Assembly: GCA_017408535.1 (NCBI GenBank)
Contig: JAFQUL010000198.1
Location: forward strand, 1 to 12,435
DNA length: 12,435 nt
Direction: 5' to 3'
Source of the DNA: Clostridia bacterium
GTDB lineage: Bacteria; Bacillota; Clostridia; Oscillospirales; CAG-272
Under the pieces are notes generated by a model, which did not search any database, had not been told where the DNA came from, and saw only the letters and a list, made by a program, of their open reading frames with translations. The translations under genes and the position numbers were made by a program. Of the stretch, positions 5,981 through 12,435 are shown piece by piece; within the stretch, counting starts at the first letter, position 1; each line of letters starts with the position of its first letter.

Positions 5981-6022
5981 CTACTGATACTACTACTGTT
6001 TAAGAATAAAGATATATAAAAT
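5981..6022 (+). other. DnaA-trio element and AT-rich DNA unwinding element
   Basis: The plus strand reads CTA CTG ATA CTA CTA CTG at 5981-5998. The complementary strand, read 3' to 5', is GAT GAC TAT GAT GAT GAC, with A in the middle of all six triplets and three exact GAT units, fitting the DnaA-trio pattern described for B. subtilis. An AT-rich tract containing GATATATAAAAT continues to 6022 and would melt easily. Opening is expected to begin here, with the DnaA filament extending from the boxes onto the trio strand. Confidence 0.75.
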
Positions 6023-6081
6023 AGAGAGTGTGTGACAGTATTCAAGAAGAAAAGCAAAATTACGAAAAGGACGTGCCGAAA

Positions 6082-7233
6082 ATGAAAATAACCTTTAACA
6101 AAAAGTCTTTAACAGATGCGATATCCCGTCTTATGATCGCAGTAACCTCAAAGAGCGTTTCTATGGTAACCGAGGGTATTTTAATTACCGCTGAGACCGG
6201 CAACACTACCGTTACAATGAATGCTTACGATATGGAAAAGGGTGTCAGAGCAGTTATCGAAGCAGAGGTCAGCGAGGGCGGCAGCTACATAATCAGCGCC
6301 CAGAAGCTTCTCGGCATAGTACGCACCATGCCGGGGGAGGAGATAGACCTTAAGGTAGACGATAAGAATATGGTAACTGTTACCGGCGGCAGAAGTATGT
6401 TCCGTCTTCACGCACTTGACGGCAGCAGCTTCCCCGGTCTTCCCGTGCTTAACGGCGACAGAGGCTTTTTCATCAAGGAAAAGGATCTTAAGAACCTTAT
6501 AAGCCGCGTGCTCTTCGCAGTTGAGGCAGGAAATCCCACCCCCGCACTTAACGGTGTTTATTTTGAGATAGTCGGCAATACCATCAAGATCATCGGCTGT
6601 GACGGATATAAGTTCGCTATGTGCGACAAGGTCTGCGAGCTTCAGAATAAAAACGAGGGTGAGATCAACTTCAAGTTCATCGTTCCGGTAAAGACTGCCA
6701 CCGAGCTTGTTAAAATGCTCTCTGACAGCGAGAATACCGTTCTTCTTGAGCTGACGAGAAAGCATATAATCTTCAAGCTCAGCGAGACCGTTCTTTTCTC
6801 AAGAATGATAGATCAGGAATATCTCGATTACGAGAAGTTTATTCCCACCGAAGCAAAGATAACGGCAACTGTAAACACCGTTGATATAGTTGAAGCACTT
6901 GAGAGAGCTTCTCTTGTAACAGAGGAGAAGATAGCAGGCTCTGTCCGCAGCTACGTAAAGTTCTCCTTCTCCGGAAACGTGCTTACCATAACTTCCGATT
7001 CCGTGACCGGAAGCGTTAAGGATGAGATAGCTATATTCCACAGAGGCGACGATCTTGATATCGGCTTTAACTGCCGTTATCTCCTTGACGCATTCAGAGC
7101 CTGCGGCGATGAGGACGTTGAGATGAGACTTAATTCTCCTCTTATGCCTATGGCCTTCTCCCCCATCAATCCCAAAGAAGACGATAAGTTCCTGTATTTC
7201 GTGCTTCCTCTCAGAATGAAGGAGCAGGCATAA
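6082..7233 (+). CDS. dnaN: DNA polymerase III sliding clamp, beta subunit
   Basis: A ring-shaped clamp that tethers the replicative polymerase to DNA; it also recruits repair and mismatch proteins. The protein has 383 residues, slightly longer than average, in three repeated clamp folds (about 1-125, 130-255, 256-383). Recognisable blocks are MKITFNKKSL at the start, NPTPALNGVYFEI at 151-163, DGYKFA at 174-179 (equivalent to the common DGHRLA), FNCRYLLDAF at 329-338 and the C-terminal LYFVLPLRM at 371-379, which lines the partner-binding cleft. The frame opens earlier at a GTG (6028), but that would add 18 residues with no homology; the ATG at 6082 is preceded by AAAAGGA with a 10-base gap. 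It lies just right of the origin and leads the replication/gyrase gene run. Confidence 0.97.
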   Translation: MKITFNKKSLTDAISRLMIAVTSKSVSMVTEGILITAETGNTTVTMNAYDMEKGVRAVIEAEVSEGGSYIISAQKLLGIVRTMPGEEIDLKVDDKNMVTVTGGRSMFRLHALDGSSFPGLPVLNGDRGFFIKEKDLKNLISRVLFAVEAGNPTPALNGVYFEIVGNTIKIIGCDGYKFAMCDKVCELQNKNEGEINFKFIVPVKTATELVKMLSDSENTVLLELTRKHIIFKLSETVLFSRMIDQEYLDYEKFIPTEAKITATVNTVDIVEALERASLVTEEKIAGSVRSYVKFSFSGNVLTITSDSVTGSVKDEIAIFHRGDDLDIGFNCRYLLDAFRACGDEDVEMRLNSPLMPMAFSPINPKEDDKFLYFVLPLRMKEQA

Positions 7234-7241
7234 AATAAGAG

Positions 7242-8390
7242 ATGATAGCTAAACGGCTTGAGGTCTTTGGCTTCAGAAATATAGGACAGGCAGATATAGA
7301 TTTTTCCCCCGGGGTCAACGTGCTTATCGGGGACAACGCACAGGGCAAGACCAACGCCCTTGAGGCGGTGTATATTTTTGCGGGGGGCAAGAGCTTCCGT
7401 GCAAAAAGTGACAGAGAGCTGATACCCTTCGGCGAGAATTACGGCGGGATACGGCTTACAATGCAGTCAAGTCTTAAGAGACGTGAGGACGTAATGTCCT
7501 TTGAGTATATTTCTGACGAAGGCAGAAACTCGGTAAAGCGGACTGCAAAGAAAAACGGAACCGTTGAAAGAAAAATAGGAGATATGCTCGGAACCTTCCG
7601 TGCGGTCCTGTTCTGCCCAGAGCACCTTGCTTTGGTCAAGGGGGGTCCGGGGGAGAGAAGAGCCTTCCTTGATATCGCGCTTTCTCAGCTGAAGCCGGTA
7701 TATCTGAAAAACCTCCAGCGTTTTCACGCACTCTTGTCCGAGAGAAACAAGCTGCTTAAGGACGCAAGAGAGGACAGACGGGTCTTTGATATGACGGGCG
7801 AGCTGTGGGCTGAGCAGCTGTCCGAGTGCGCCGCATATATAACGGTGACAAGAGCTGAATACACCGACAGACTCTCAGAGCTGGTAAAGGAGAACTTCCG
7901 TCTTATGACCGGGGGAAAAGAAAACCCGGAGCTTTTCTTCCGCACCAGTGCCGGCGGTGACACCGACCCTCACGACGAGGCGGCGGTAAGAGAAAAGTAT
8001 TTTGAACTTTATACCGGGTCATCTGACAGAGAGATAGCCGCAGGAACCACTCTTTGGGGGATACACCGTGACGATATTATGATAGAGCTTGACTCAAAGG
8101 AAGCACGGCTTTATGCATCCCAGGGGCAGGACAGATCTATCGCCCTTTCAATGAAGCTGTCTGAGGGTGAGATATCGGAGAGCATTTCAGGGGAGTCTCC
8201 GGTATATCTTTTCGACGACGTGATGAGCGAGCTTGACGAGAGCCGCCGTGCATTTATCCTCAGCCGTTTTGACGGAGTTAGACAGATCATAATAACCTCA
8301 TGCGAGCCCGAGTTTTTCAGGGGCGGCGATATGAAGATAATAAAAGTGGAAAACGGAAGATATTCCTCTTCCGATAACGGTGAAGCTTAA
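7242..8390 (+). CDS. recF: DNA replication and repair protein RecF
   Basis: An SMC-like ATPase that works with RecO and RecR to load RecA at single-strand gaps; cytoplasmic. The 382-residue protein has Walker A GDNAQGKT at 30-37, a coiled arm region around 150-260, GIHRDD at 273-278, an ABC-type signature SQGQDRS at 293-299 (usual form SQGQQR) and Walker B VYLFDDVMSELD at 321-332. It starts 8 bp after the dnaN stop. There is no strong Shine-Dalgarno directly before the ATG; the nearest AAGGAG is inside the dnaN end, so translational coupling to dnaN is likely. In Bacillus a small S4-domain gene (yaaA/rlbA) sits between dnaN and recF; there is no room for it here. Confidence 0.96.
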   Translation: MIAKRLEVFGFRNIGQADIDFSPGVNVLIGDNAQGKTNALEAVYIFAGGKSFRAKSDRELIPFGENYGGIRLTMQSSLKRREDVMSFEYISDEGRNSVKRTAKKNGTVERKIGDMLGTFRAVLFCPEHLALVKGGPGERRAFLDIALSQLKPVYLKNLQRFHALLSERNKLLKDAREDRRVFDMTGELWAEQLSECAAYITVTRAEYTDRLSELVKENFRLMTGGKENPELFFRTSAGGDTDPHDEAAVREKYFELYTGSSDREIAAGTTLWGIHRDDIMIELDSKEARLYASQGQDRSIALSMKLSEGEISESISGESPVYLFDDVMSELDESRRAFILSRFDGVRQIIITSCEPEFFRGGDMKIIKVENGRYSSSDNGEA

Positions 8391-8391
8391 A

Positions 8392-8718
8392 ATGAAAGAC
8401 AGGGAAAACAACCGTTCCATTTACCTGCACATCGGTAACAACAGAACGGTAAGAGAAAGAGACGTGATCGGCATCTTCGATATGGATACCGCCACAGTCT
8501 CCTCCGAGACGAGAAAATATCTCAGAGATATGGAGAAAAAGGGAAGAACTGAAAACGTAAAAGAGGAGATCCCGAAATCCTTTCTCATCTACAGAGATAT
8601 GAGAGACGTCCCCCCGGGGAAGACAGAGAGAGTCAGACAGGGCAGGGACAGGAAGGACAGAAGCCGGGTGTCAATAATCCAGCTGTCCTCAAAATCGGTT
8701 CTCGGACGGATCAAGTAA
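8392..8718 (+). CDS. remB: RemA/RemB-family (DUF370) regulator, YaaB-like
   Basis: A small protein of 108 residues from the chosen start. The segment IYLHIGNNRTVRERDVIGIFD (10-30) and the following helix are characteristic of DUF370 proteins, and the position between recF and gyrB is exactly that of B. subtilis yaaB/remB. Family members bind DNA and in B. subtilis influence extracellular matrix genes; the target here is unknown. The middle is strongly basic (KTERVRQGRDRKDRSR, 77-92), consistent with nucleic acid binding. The ATG at 8392 comes one base after the recF stop (TAAAATG), suggesting coupled translation; a GTG at 8380 overlapping recF is an alternative. Both leave an extra stretch before YLHIG, whereas homologs usually start one to three residues before it. 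Confidence 0.88.
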   Translation: MKDRENNRSIYLHIGNNRTVRERDVIGIFDMDTATVSSETRKYLRDMEKKGRTENVKEEIPKSFLIYRDMRDVPPGKTERVRQGRDRKDRSRVSIIQLSSKSVLGRIK

Positions 8719-8764
8719 GTTTTTTATATAAGAGAGAAAATATTAGAAAAGGAATGGACCTATA

Positions 8765-10678
8765 ATGCAGACTAATAACTCCTACGAAGCTGAACAGATA
8801 CAAGTTCTCGAAGGACTTGAAGCGGTGCGTAAGCGCCCGGGTATGTACATTGGTTCCACCTCTGTGAGGGGACTGCATCACCTTGTATACGAGATAGTCG
8901 ATAACTCCATTGACGAGGCTCTTGCAGGCTGGTGCTCCAAGATAATTATTACCCTGCATCCTGACGGAAGCTGTTCCGTTCGCGACAACGGCCGAGGAAT
9001 TCCCGGCGGTATCCACCCCAAGATGGGTATTTCCACCCTTGAGGTAGTTTACACCGTGCTTCACGCCGGCGGTAAATTCGGCGGCGGCGGATACAAGATA
9101 TCCGGCGGTCTTCACGGTGTCGGTGCTTCGGTAGTTAACGCTCTTTCCGAATGGGTAGAGGTTGATAACGTTCACGACGGCAGACGTGCTACTGTCCGCT
9201 TTGAGAGAGGTAAGACCGTCAGACCCTTCAGTGACGAGGGTGAGACGGGGGATCCCAGCGGTCTTTACGTTCGCTTTATGCCTGACTCTGAGATATTCGA
9301 GGAGCTGAACTTTGATTATGATACCCTTCTCAAGCGTATGCGTGAGCAAGCCTTCCTCAACGCGGGAATAGAGATAGTTCTCCGTGATGAGAGAGGAGAG
9401 GAGGTCATCGAGGACGATCTTCTCTACGAGGGCGGTATAGTCTCCTTCGTTGAATACCTCAACGGAGAAAAGCATGTAGAGCCCATTCACCCCGGTGTTA
9501 TCTACATCAGGGATGAAAAGGACGATAATATCGCAGAGGTCGCTATCCAGTATAACGACAGCTATAACGAGACTCTTCAGACCTTTGCAAACAATATAAT
9601 TACACCCGGCGGCGGTACTCACGAGGTAGGCTTTAAGAATGCGCTTACCAAGGTAATAAACGAGTATGCCCGCAAGATAGGTGCTCTTAAGGAGGCTGAC
9701 AAGAATCTTACCGGTGACGACGTCCGTGAGGGTATCTGTGCGGTCATCTCGGTAAAGCTTCCCGACCCGCAGTTTGAGGGACAGACCAAGGATAAGTTAG
9801 GTAACTCTGAGATCCGTTCCTTCGTTGACGGAATGGTAACGAGAAAGCTCCAGGAGTTCTTTGAAGAGAATCCCTCCTCGGCGAGAGCGATAATTGAGAA
9901 GGCTACCGAGGCTGCCCGCGCCCGTGAGGCGGCGAGAAAGGCCAAGGAGATGACCCGCCGCAAGAATGCCCTTGAGGGTTCTACTCTCCCCGGTAAGCTT
10001 GCAGACTGTCAGGAGAAGAGCGTTGAGCTTACAGAGCTGTTCCTTGTGGAGGGTGACTCCGCAGGAGGCTCCGCAAAGGATGGCAGAAACAGCCGCTTCC
10101 AGGCAGTTCTTCCTCTTCGCGGTAAGGTGCTCAACGTTGAAAAGAGCCGCCTTGACAAGGTTTATTCAAATATTTCCCTTATCCCGATAATCCAGGCTCT
10201 CGGCTGCGGTATCGGTGAGGACTTCGATATAGCAAAGCTCAGATACGGTAAGCTTATTCTCATGGCGGATGCCGACGTTGACGGTGCACATATCCGTATA
10301 CTTCTGCTTACCTTCCTGTTCAGACACATGCGTCAGCTGATAGAGGACGGACACGTATATCTTGCTCAACCTCCCCTTTATAAGATACACAAGGGTAAGA
10401 AGGTAAGATATGCTTACTCGGATGAGGAGAGAGACGTTTACCTTGAGGAGCTTGGACAGGGTGCCGCTATCCAGAGATATAAAGGTCTTGGTGAGATGAA
10501 CCCCAGCCAGCTTCGCGAGACTACAATGAATCCCGCCACCAGAACTATCCTCAGGGTAGAGATGGAGGACGCTATCGCCTGCGATCAGATCTTCTCCACT
10601 CTTATGGGTGATAAGGTAGAGCCAAGACGTAAGTTTATCGAAGAAAACGCAAAATATGCGGTGAACCTCGATATCTAA
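8765..10678 (+). CDS. gyrB: DNA gyrase subunit B
   Basis: The ATPase subunit of DNA gyrase, which with GyrA introduces negative supercoils ahead of the replication fork. At 637 residues it has the short form typical of Firmicutes. The GHKL ATPase part has catalytic E43 and Mg-binding N47 in YEIVDNSIDEA, D74 in DNGRGIP, and the lid motif GGLHGVGASVVNALSEW at 114-130. The transducer carries the QTK loop at 340-342. The TOPRIM metal site is E429 (FLVEGDSAGGSAK) with D502, D504 and D506 (LMADADVDGAH). RYKGLGEMNP (571-580) and the C-terminal PRRKFIEENA (620-629) favour GyrB over ParE. The ATG has AAAAGGAA about 10 bases upstream. A 46-bp gap separates it from remB, and only 4 bp lie between its stop and the next gene. 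Confidence 0.97.
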   Translation: MQTNNSYEAEQIQVLEGLEAVRKRPGMYIGSTSVRGLHHLVYEIVDNSIDEALAGWCSKIIITLHPDGSCSVRDNGRGIPGGIHPKMGISTLEVVYTVLHAGGKFGGGGYKISGGLHGVGASVVNALSEWVEVDNVHDGRRATVRFERGKTVRPFSDEGETGDPSGLYVRFMPDSEIFEELNFDYDTLLKRMREQAFLNAGIEIVLRDERGEEVIEDDLLYEGGIVSFVEYLNGEKHVEPIHPGVIYIRDEKDDNIAEVAIQYNDSYNETLQTFANNIITPGGGTHEVGFKNALTKVINEYARKIGALKEADKNLTGDDVREGICAVISVKLPDPQFEGQTKDKLGNSEIRSFVDGMVTRKLQEFFEENPSSARAIIEKATEAARAREAARKAKEMTRRKNALEGSTLPGKLADCQEKSVELTELFLVEGDSAGGSAKDGRNSRFQAVLPLRGKVLNVEKSRLDKVYSNISLIPIIQALGCGIGEDFDIAKLRYGKLILMADADVDGAHIRILLLTFLFRHMRQLIEDGHVYLAQPPLYKIHKGKKVRYAYSDEERDVYLEELGQGAAIQRYKGLGEMNPSQLRETTMNPATRTILRVEMEDAIACDQIFSTLMGDKVEPRRKFIEENAKYAVNLDI

Positions 10679-10682
10679 GGCG

Positions 10683-11630
10683 ATGATAAAAAGAATAGTT
10701 ACCCTTTCGGTAAACCCCGCCATTGACAGAACTATGTATTTTGACGGCTTTACCGTGGGGACTCTCAACAGGACCGTCAGACAGACGGTGGTAAGTGCCG
10801 GCTCAAAGGGCATGAATGCCGCAAGAGCTATTCTTGCCGCAGGAGGAGATGCGCTGTCCCTTTCCTTTTCCGGCGGCAGCGGAGGCGCTTTCCTTGAAAG
10901 TGAAATGAAGAGAGAGGGCATTCCCTCCCGCTTTATTGAAACTGCCTGCGGTGTGAGAGAGAATATAAAGATAATAGATACCGACGGAACGGGGACAGAG
11001 GCAAATGACAGGGGCGGTCCGGTCAGCGAGGATGAGCTGAGAGAATTTACCCGGGCAGCACTGGAGTTATCTGACAGCGAAACTCTGTTTATCATGTCCG
11101 GCAGTATCCCTCCCGGAGTTCCGGTGTCATTTTACCGCACTCTCACAGAGGCGGTAAAGGATAAGGGCAGTACGGTGGTTCTTGACTGTGACGGAGAGGC
11201 AATGAGAGAGGGGATAAAGGCTGTCCCAAATCTGATAAAGCCGAATAAAAGAGAGCTTGAGAGCTTTCTGTCTCTTAAAATAAATAACTTGTCAGAGGCT
11301 GCCTCCGCCGCAAAGAAGACCGCCGCCGGCTACGGCTGCGAGGTACTGCTTACCCTGGGTGAGGATGGGTCGGTCCTTGCTTCTCCCAAGGAAAAGGCAA
11401 TTTACGTAAACACTCCGAAGGACATAAAGGTCCTTGGATTTGCGGGAGCGGGAGACACTTATCTCGGTGTCTACTGTACCGAAAGATATATAAAGGGACG
11501 GGATGAGGAGAGTGCTATGATCGCCGCCGCATCCGCCTCTGCCGCAAAGGTAGAGACCCCCGGCAGTCTCCTTCCTAAGTGTGAGGAGCTGAAAAAATAC
11601 GAGAGCGCGCTGACAGCAGTAAGAGTATAG
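10683..11630 (+). CDS. PfkB-family sugar kinase, 1-phosphofructokinase/tagatose-6-phosphate kinase-like
   Basis: A ribokinase-fold ATP-dependent kinase of 315 residues, the usual size for FruK/LacC enzymes. Family features are LSVNPAIDRT at 8-17, the sugar-binding AGSKGMNAA at 39-47 (normally GGKGxN), TEANDRGGPVSEDEL at 105-119 in the position of the FruK TELNEPGP motif, SGSIPPGVP at 139-147, IKPNKRE at 185-191 and GAGDTYLG at 255-262, with catalytic base D258. The exact sugar phosphate cannot be assigned; no PTS or DeoR regulator genes are nearby, so this is not a standard fructose operon. It begins 4 bp after the gyrB stop, with an AAGG overlapping that stop, so it is probably translated from the gyrB message. 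Codon use (AGA, CTT, GAG) matches the neighbours, suggesting a long-standing resident rather than a recent arrival. Confidence 0.88.
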   Translation: MIKRIVTLSVNPAIDRTMYFDGFTVGTLNRTVRQTVVSAGSKGMNAARAILAAGGDALSLSFSGGSGGAFLESEMKREGIPSRFIETACGVRENIKIIDTDGTGTEANDRGGPVSEDELREFTRAALELSDSETLFIMSGSIPPGVPVSFYRTLTEAVKDKGSTVVLDCDGEAMREGIKAVPNLIKPNKRELESFLSLKINNLSEAASAAKKTAAGYGCEVLLTLGEDGSVLASPKEKAIYVNTPKDIKVLGFAGAGDTYLGVYCTERYIKGRDEESAMIAAASASAAKVETPGSLLPKCEELKKYESALTAVRV

Positions 11631-11666
11631 ATGCGTTCTTACCAAAGGCATAATAAAATATGCGAA

Positions 11667-11672
11667 AAGGAG
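11667..11672 (+). promoter_or_regulatory. Shine-Dalgarno site deciding the gyrA start
   Basis: AAGGAG lies 7 bases before the TTG at 11680. The first in-frame ATG, at 11743, is 21 codons further on and is preceded by AACATAAAT, with no Shine-Dalgarno, so the TTG is the better start. Confidence 0.75.
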
Positions 11673-11679
11673 AGAAAAA

Positions 11680-12435
11680 TTGGCACGCAAGGAAAGTACG
11701 GAAAGCATTGAATTTCCGAATCAGAAAATAGTAAACATAAATATGGAGCACGAGATAAAGCAGTCATTTATCGAGTATTCGATGAGTGTTATCATCTCCC
11801 GTGCTCTTCCCGACGTCCGAGACGGTATGAAGCCGGTACACCGCCGTATTCTTTACGCAATGTATGAGGATCACCTTACCCACGATAAGGACTTTTATAA
11901 GTCCGCTACCACCGTCGGTAACGTGCTGGGTCGTTATCACCCCCACGGTGACTCCTCGGTATACGATGCAATGGTACGTCTGGCTCAGCCCTTCTCGCTG
12001 AGATATCCTCTGGTGGAGGGTCAGGGTAACTTCGGTAACATTGACGGCGACCCCCCGGCGGCTTACCGTTATACTGAGGCCCGTCTTGCGAGAATTTCAA
12101 ACGATATGCTGTCCGATATCGACAAAAACGTGGTGGACTTCATGCCCAACTTCGATAACAGAAGAAAAGAGCCTGTTGTCCTTCCCGCGCGTTTCCCCAA
12201 TCTTTTGGTAAACGGAAGTGTGGGTATAGCTGTCGGTATGGCTACCAATATCCCCACCCATAACCTTGGTGAGATAATCGACGGTACTGTATACCTTATG
12301 GACAATCCCGACGCCGAGCTCCCCGAGATCATGGAGTTTATCAAGGGTCCCGACTTTCCTACCGGAGCACTTATCTACGGCTCTGCGGGAATACACGAGG
12401 CATACGCCACCGGCCGCGGCCGCGTTATCGTAAGA
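11680..12435 (+). CDS. gyrA: DNA gyrase subunit A (partial, cut by window end)
   Basis: The breakage-reunion subunit of gyrase; the first 252 residues are present. The active-site tyrosine is Y131 (E. coli Y122) next to R130 in AAYRYTEARL. The quinolone-pocket helix is YHPHGDSSVYDAMV, with S92 (E. coli S83) and D96 (D87), the sensitive-type residues. ALPDVRDGMKPVHRRILYAM (42-61) and LPARFPNLLVNGS...GIAVGMATNIP (168-192) identify GyrA rather than ParC. Two local differences from E. coli are visible: R68 is T77, and AAAMRYTE is PAAYRYTE, with the GDPPAA form otherwise familiar from staphylococcal ParC. The start is a TTG with a strong AAGGAG. It follows the sugar kinase by 49 bp and completes the gyrase pair. 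Confidence 0.96.
   Translation, partial: MARKESTESIEFPNQKIVNINMEHEIKQSFIEYSMSVIISRALPDVRDGMKPVHRRILYAMYEDHLTHDKDFYKSATTVGNVLGRYHPHGDSSVYDAMVRLAQPFSLRYPLVEGQGNFGNIDGDPPAAYRYTEARLARISNDMLSDIDKNVVDFMPNFDNRRKEPVVLPARFPNLLVNGSVGIAVGMATNIPTHNLGEIIDGTVYLMDNPDAELPEIMEFIKGPDFPTGALIYGSAGIHEAYATGRGRVIVR

Larger units (their letters stand above)
5562..6081. other. oriC: Chromosomal replication origin (oriC), dnaA-dnaN intergenic region
   Basis: This 520-bp stretch has no convincing gene. It is AT-rich with marked strand asymmetry (long T/C-rich stretches on the plus strand) and holds at least nine DnaA-box-like 9-mers: plus strand at 5600-5608, 5686-5694, 5768-5776, 5874-5882, 5959-5967 and 5968-5976; minus strand at 5612-5620, 5624-5632 and 5700-5708. 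Most read TTTTCCACA or TTTTCCACC; none is an exact TTATCCACA. They culminate in a tandem pair followed by trinucleotide repeats and an AT-rich tract at 5959-6022. Location between dnaA and dnaN is the classic position of the Firmicutes origin. An open frame at 5701-6003 is made only of box and T-rich DNA and has no ribosome site. Confidence 0.93.

Noticed and set aside
5701..6003. Open frame of 100 codons in the dnaA-dnaN gap
   Set aside because: It is built from T/C-rich DnaA-box DNA, has no Shine-Dalgarno, and its sequence is better explained as oriC.
8711..9622. Long minus-strand open frame of 303 codons opposite gyrB
   Set aside because: It lies entirely antisense to the conserved gyrB and its end, has no recognisable motif, and is a frame shadow.
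10166..11095. Minus-strand open frame of 309 codons opposite gyrB and the sugar kinase
   Set aside because: Antisense to two clearly conserved coding regions and low-complexity Ser/Leu-rich; a shadow.
1..12435. CRISPR arrays, insertion sequences, tRNA or rRNA genes, prophage or defence genes
   Set aside because: None seen: no regularly spaced long repeats, transposase motifs or tRNA-like cloverleaf sequences were recognised on either strand.

Overview
This window looks like the chromosomal replication-origin region of a Gram-positive, Clostridia-type bacterium, probably in or near the Oscillospiraceae/Ruminococcaceae. That placement is inferred from the Bacillus-like gene order (dnaA, origin, dnaN, recF, remB, gyrB, gyrA), the RemA/DUF370-family gene between recF and gyrB, strong Shine-Dalgarno sites, and heavy AGA arginine codon use at roughly 50-55% G+C. 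The species cannot be fixed from the sequence alone.

Left flank (1-1688, plus strand): the end of an unidentified gene overlaps by one base a radical SAM protein of the YtqA/YhcC family. After it comes a small cysteine-rich DUF3795-like gene that is clearly AT-richer than its neighbours and seems to have its own promoter. A 13-bp hairpin separates this gene from the convergent cysS.

Cysteine operon (1689-3943, minus strand): cysE (serine O-acetyltransferase) and cysS (cysteinyl-tRNA synthetase) lie 13 bp apart behind a promoter with consensus hexamers. They make cysteine precursor and charge cysteine onto tRNA. They are divergent from dnaA.

Origin (3996-6081): dnaA has an extended -10 promoter in very AT-rich DNA. 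The 520-bp dnaA-dnaN gap holds at least nine DnaA-box-like 9-mers, mostly TTTTCCAC[A/C]. Near its right end are two directly abutting boxes, a run of six trinucleotides matching the DnaA-trio pattern, and an AT-rich tract. This is the layout of the Bacillus subtilis basal unwinding system. The gap also holds a 14-bp palindrome, a 31-bp-spaced direct repeat and a twice-used inverted box pair that known origin parts do not fully explain. The DnaA protein has several substitutions around its DNA-reading helix.

Right flank (6082-12435, plus strand): a tight run of dnaN, recF, remB, gyrB, a PfkB-family sugar kinase and gyrA (cut by the window end). Together they supply the sliding clamp, gap repair, a nucleoid-associated regulator and DNA gyrase. 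The sugar kinase between the two gyrase genes, and the absence of the yaaA/rlbA gene usually found between dnaN and recF, are the main departures from the common order.
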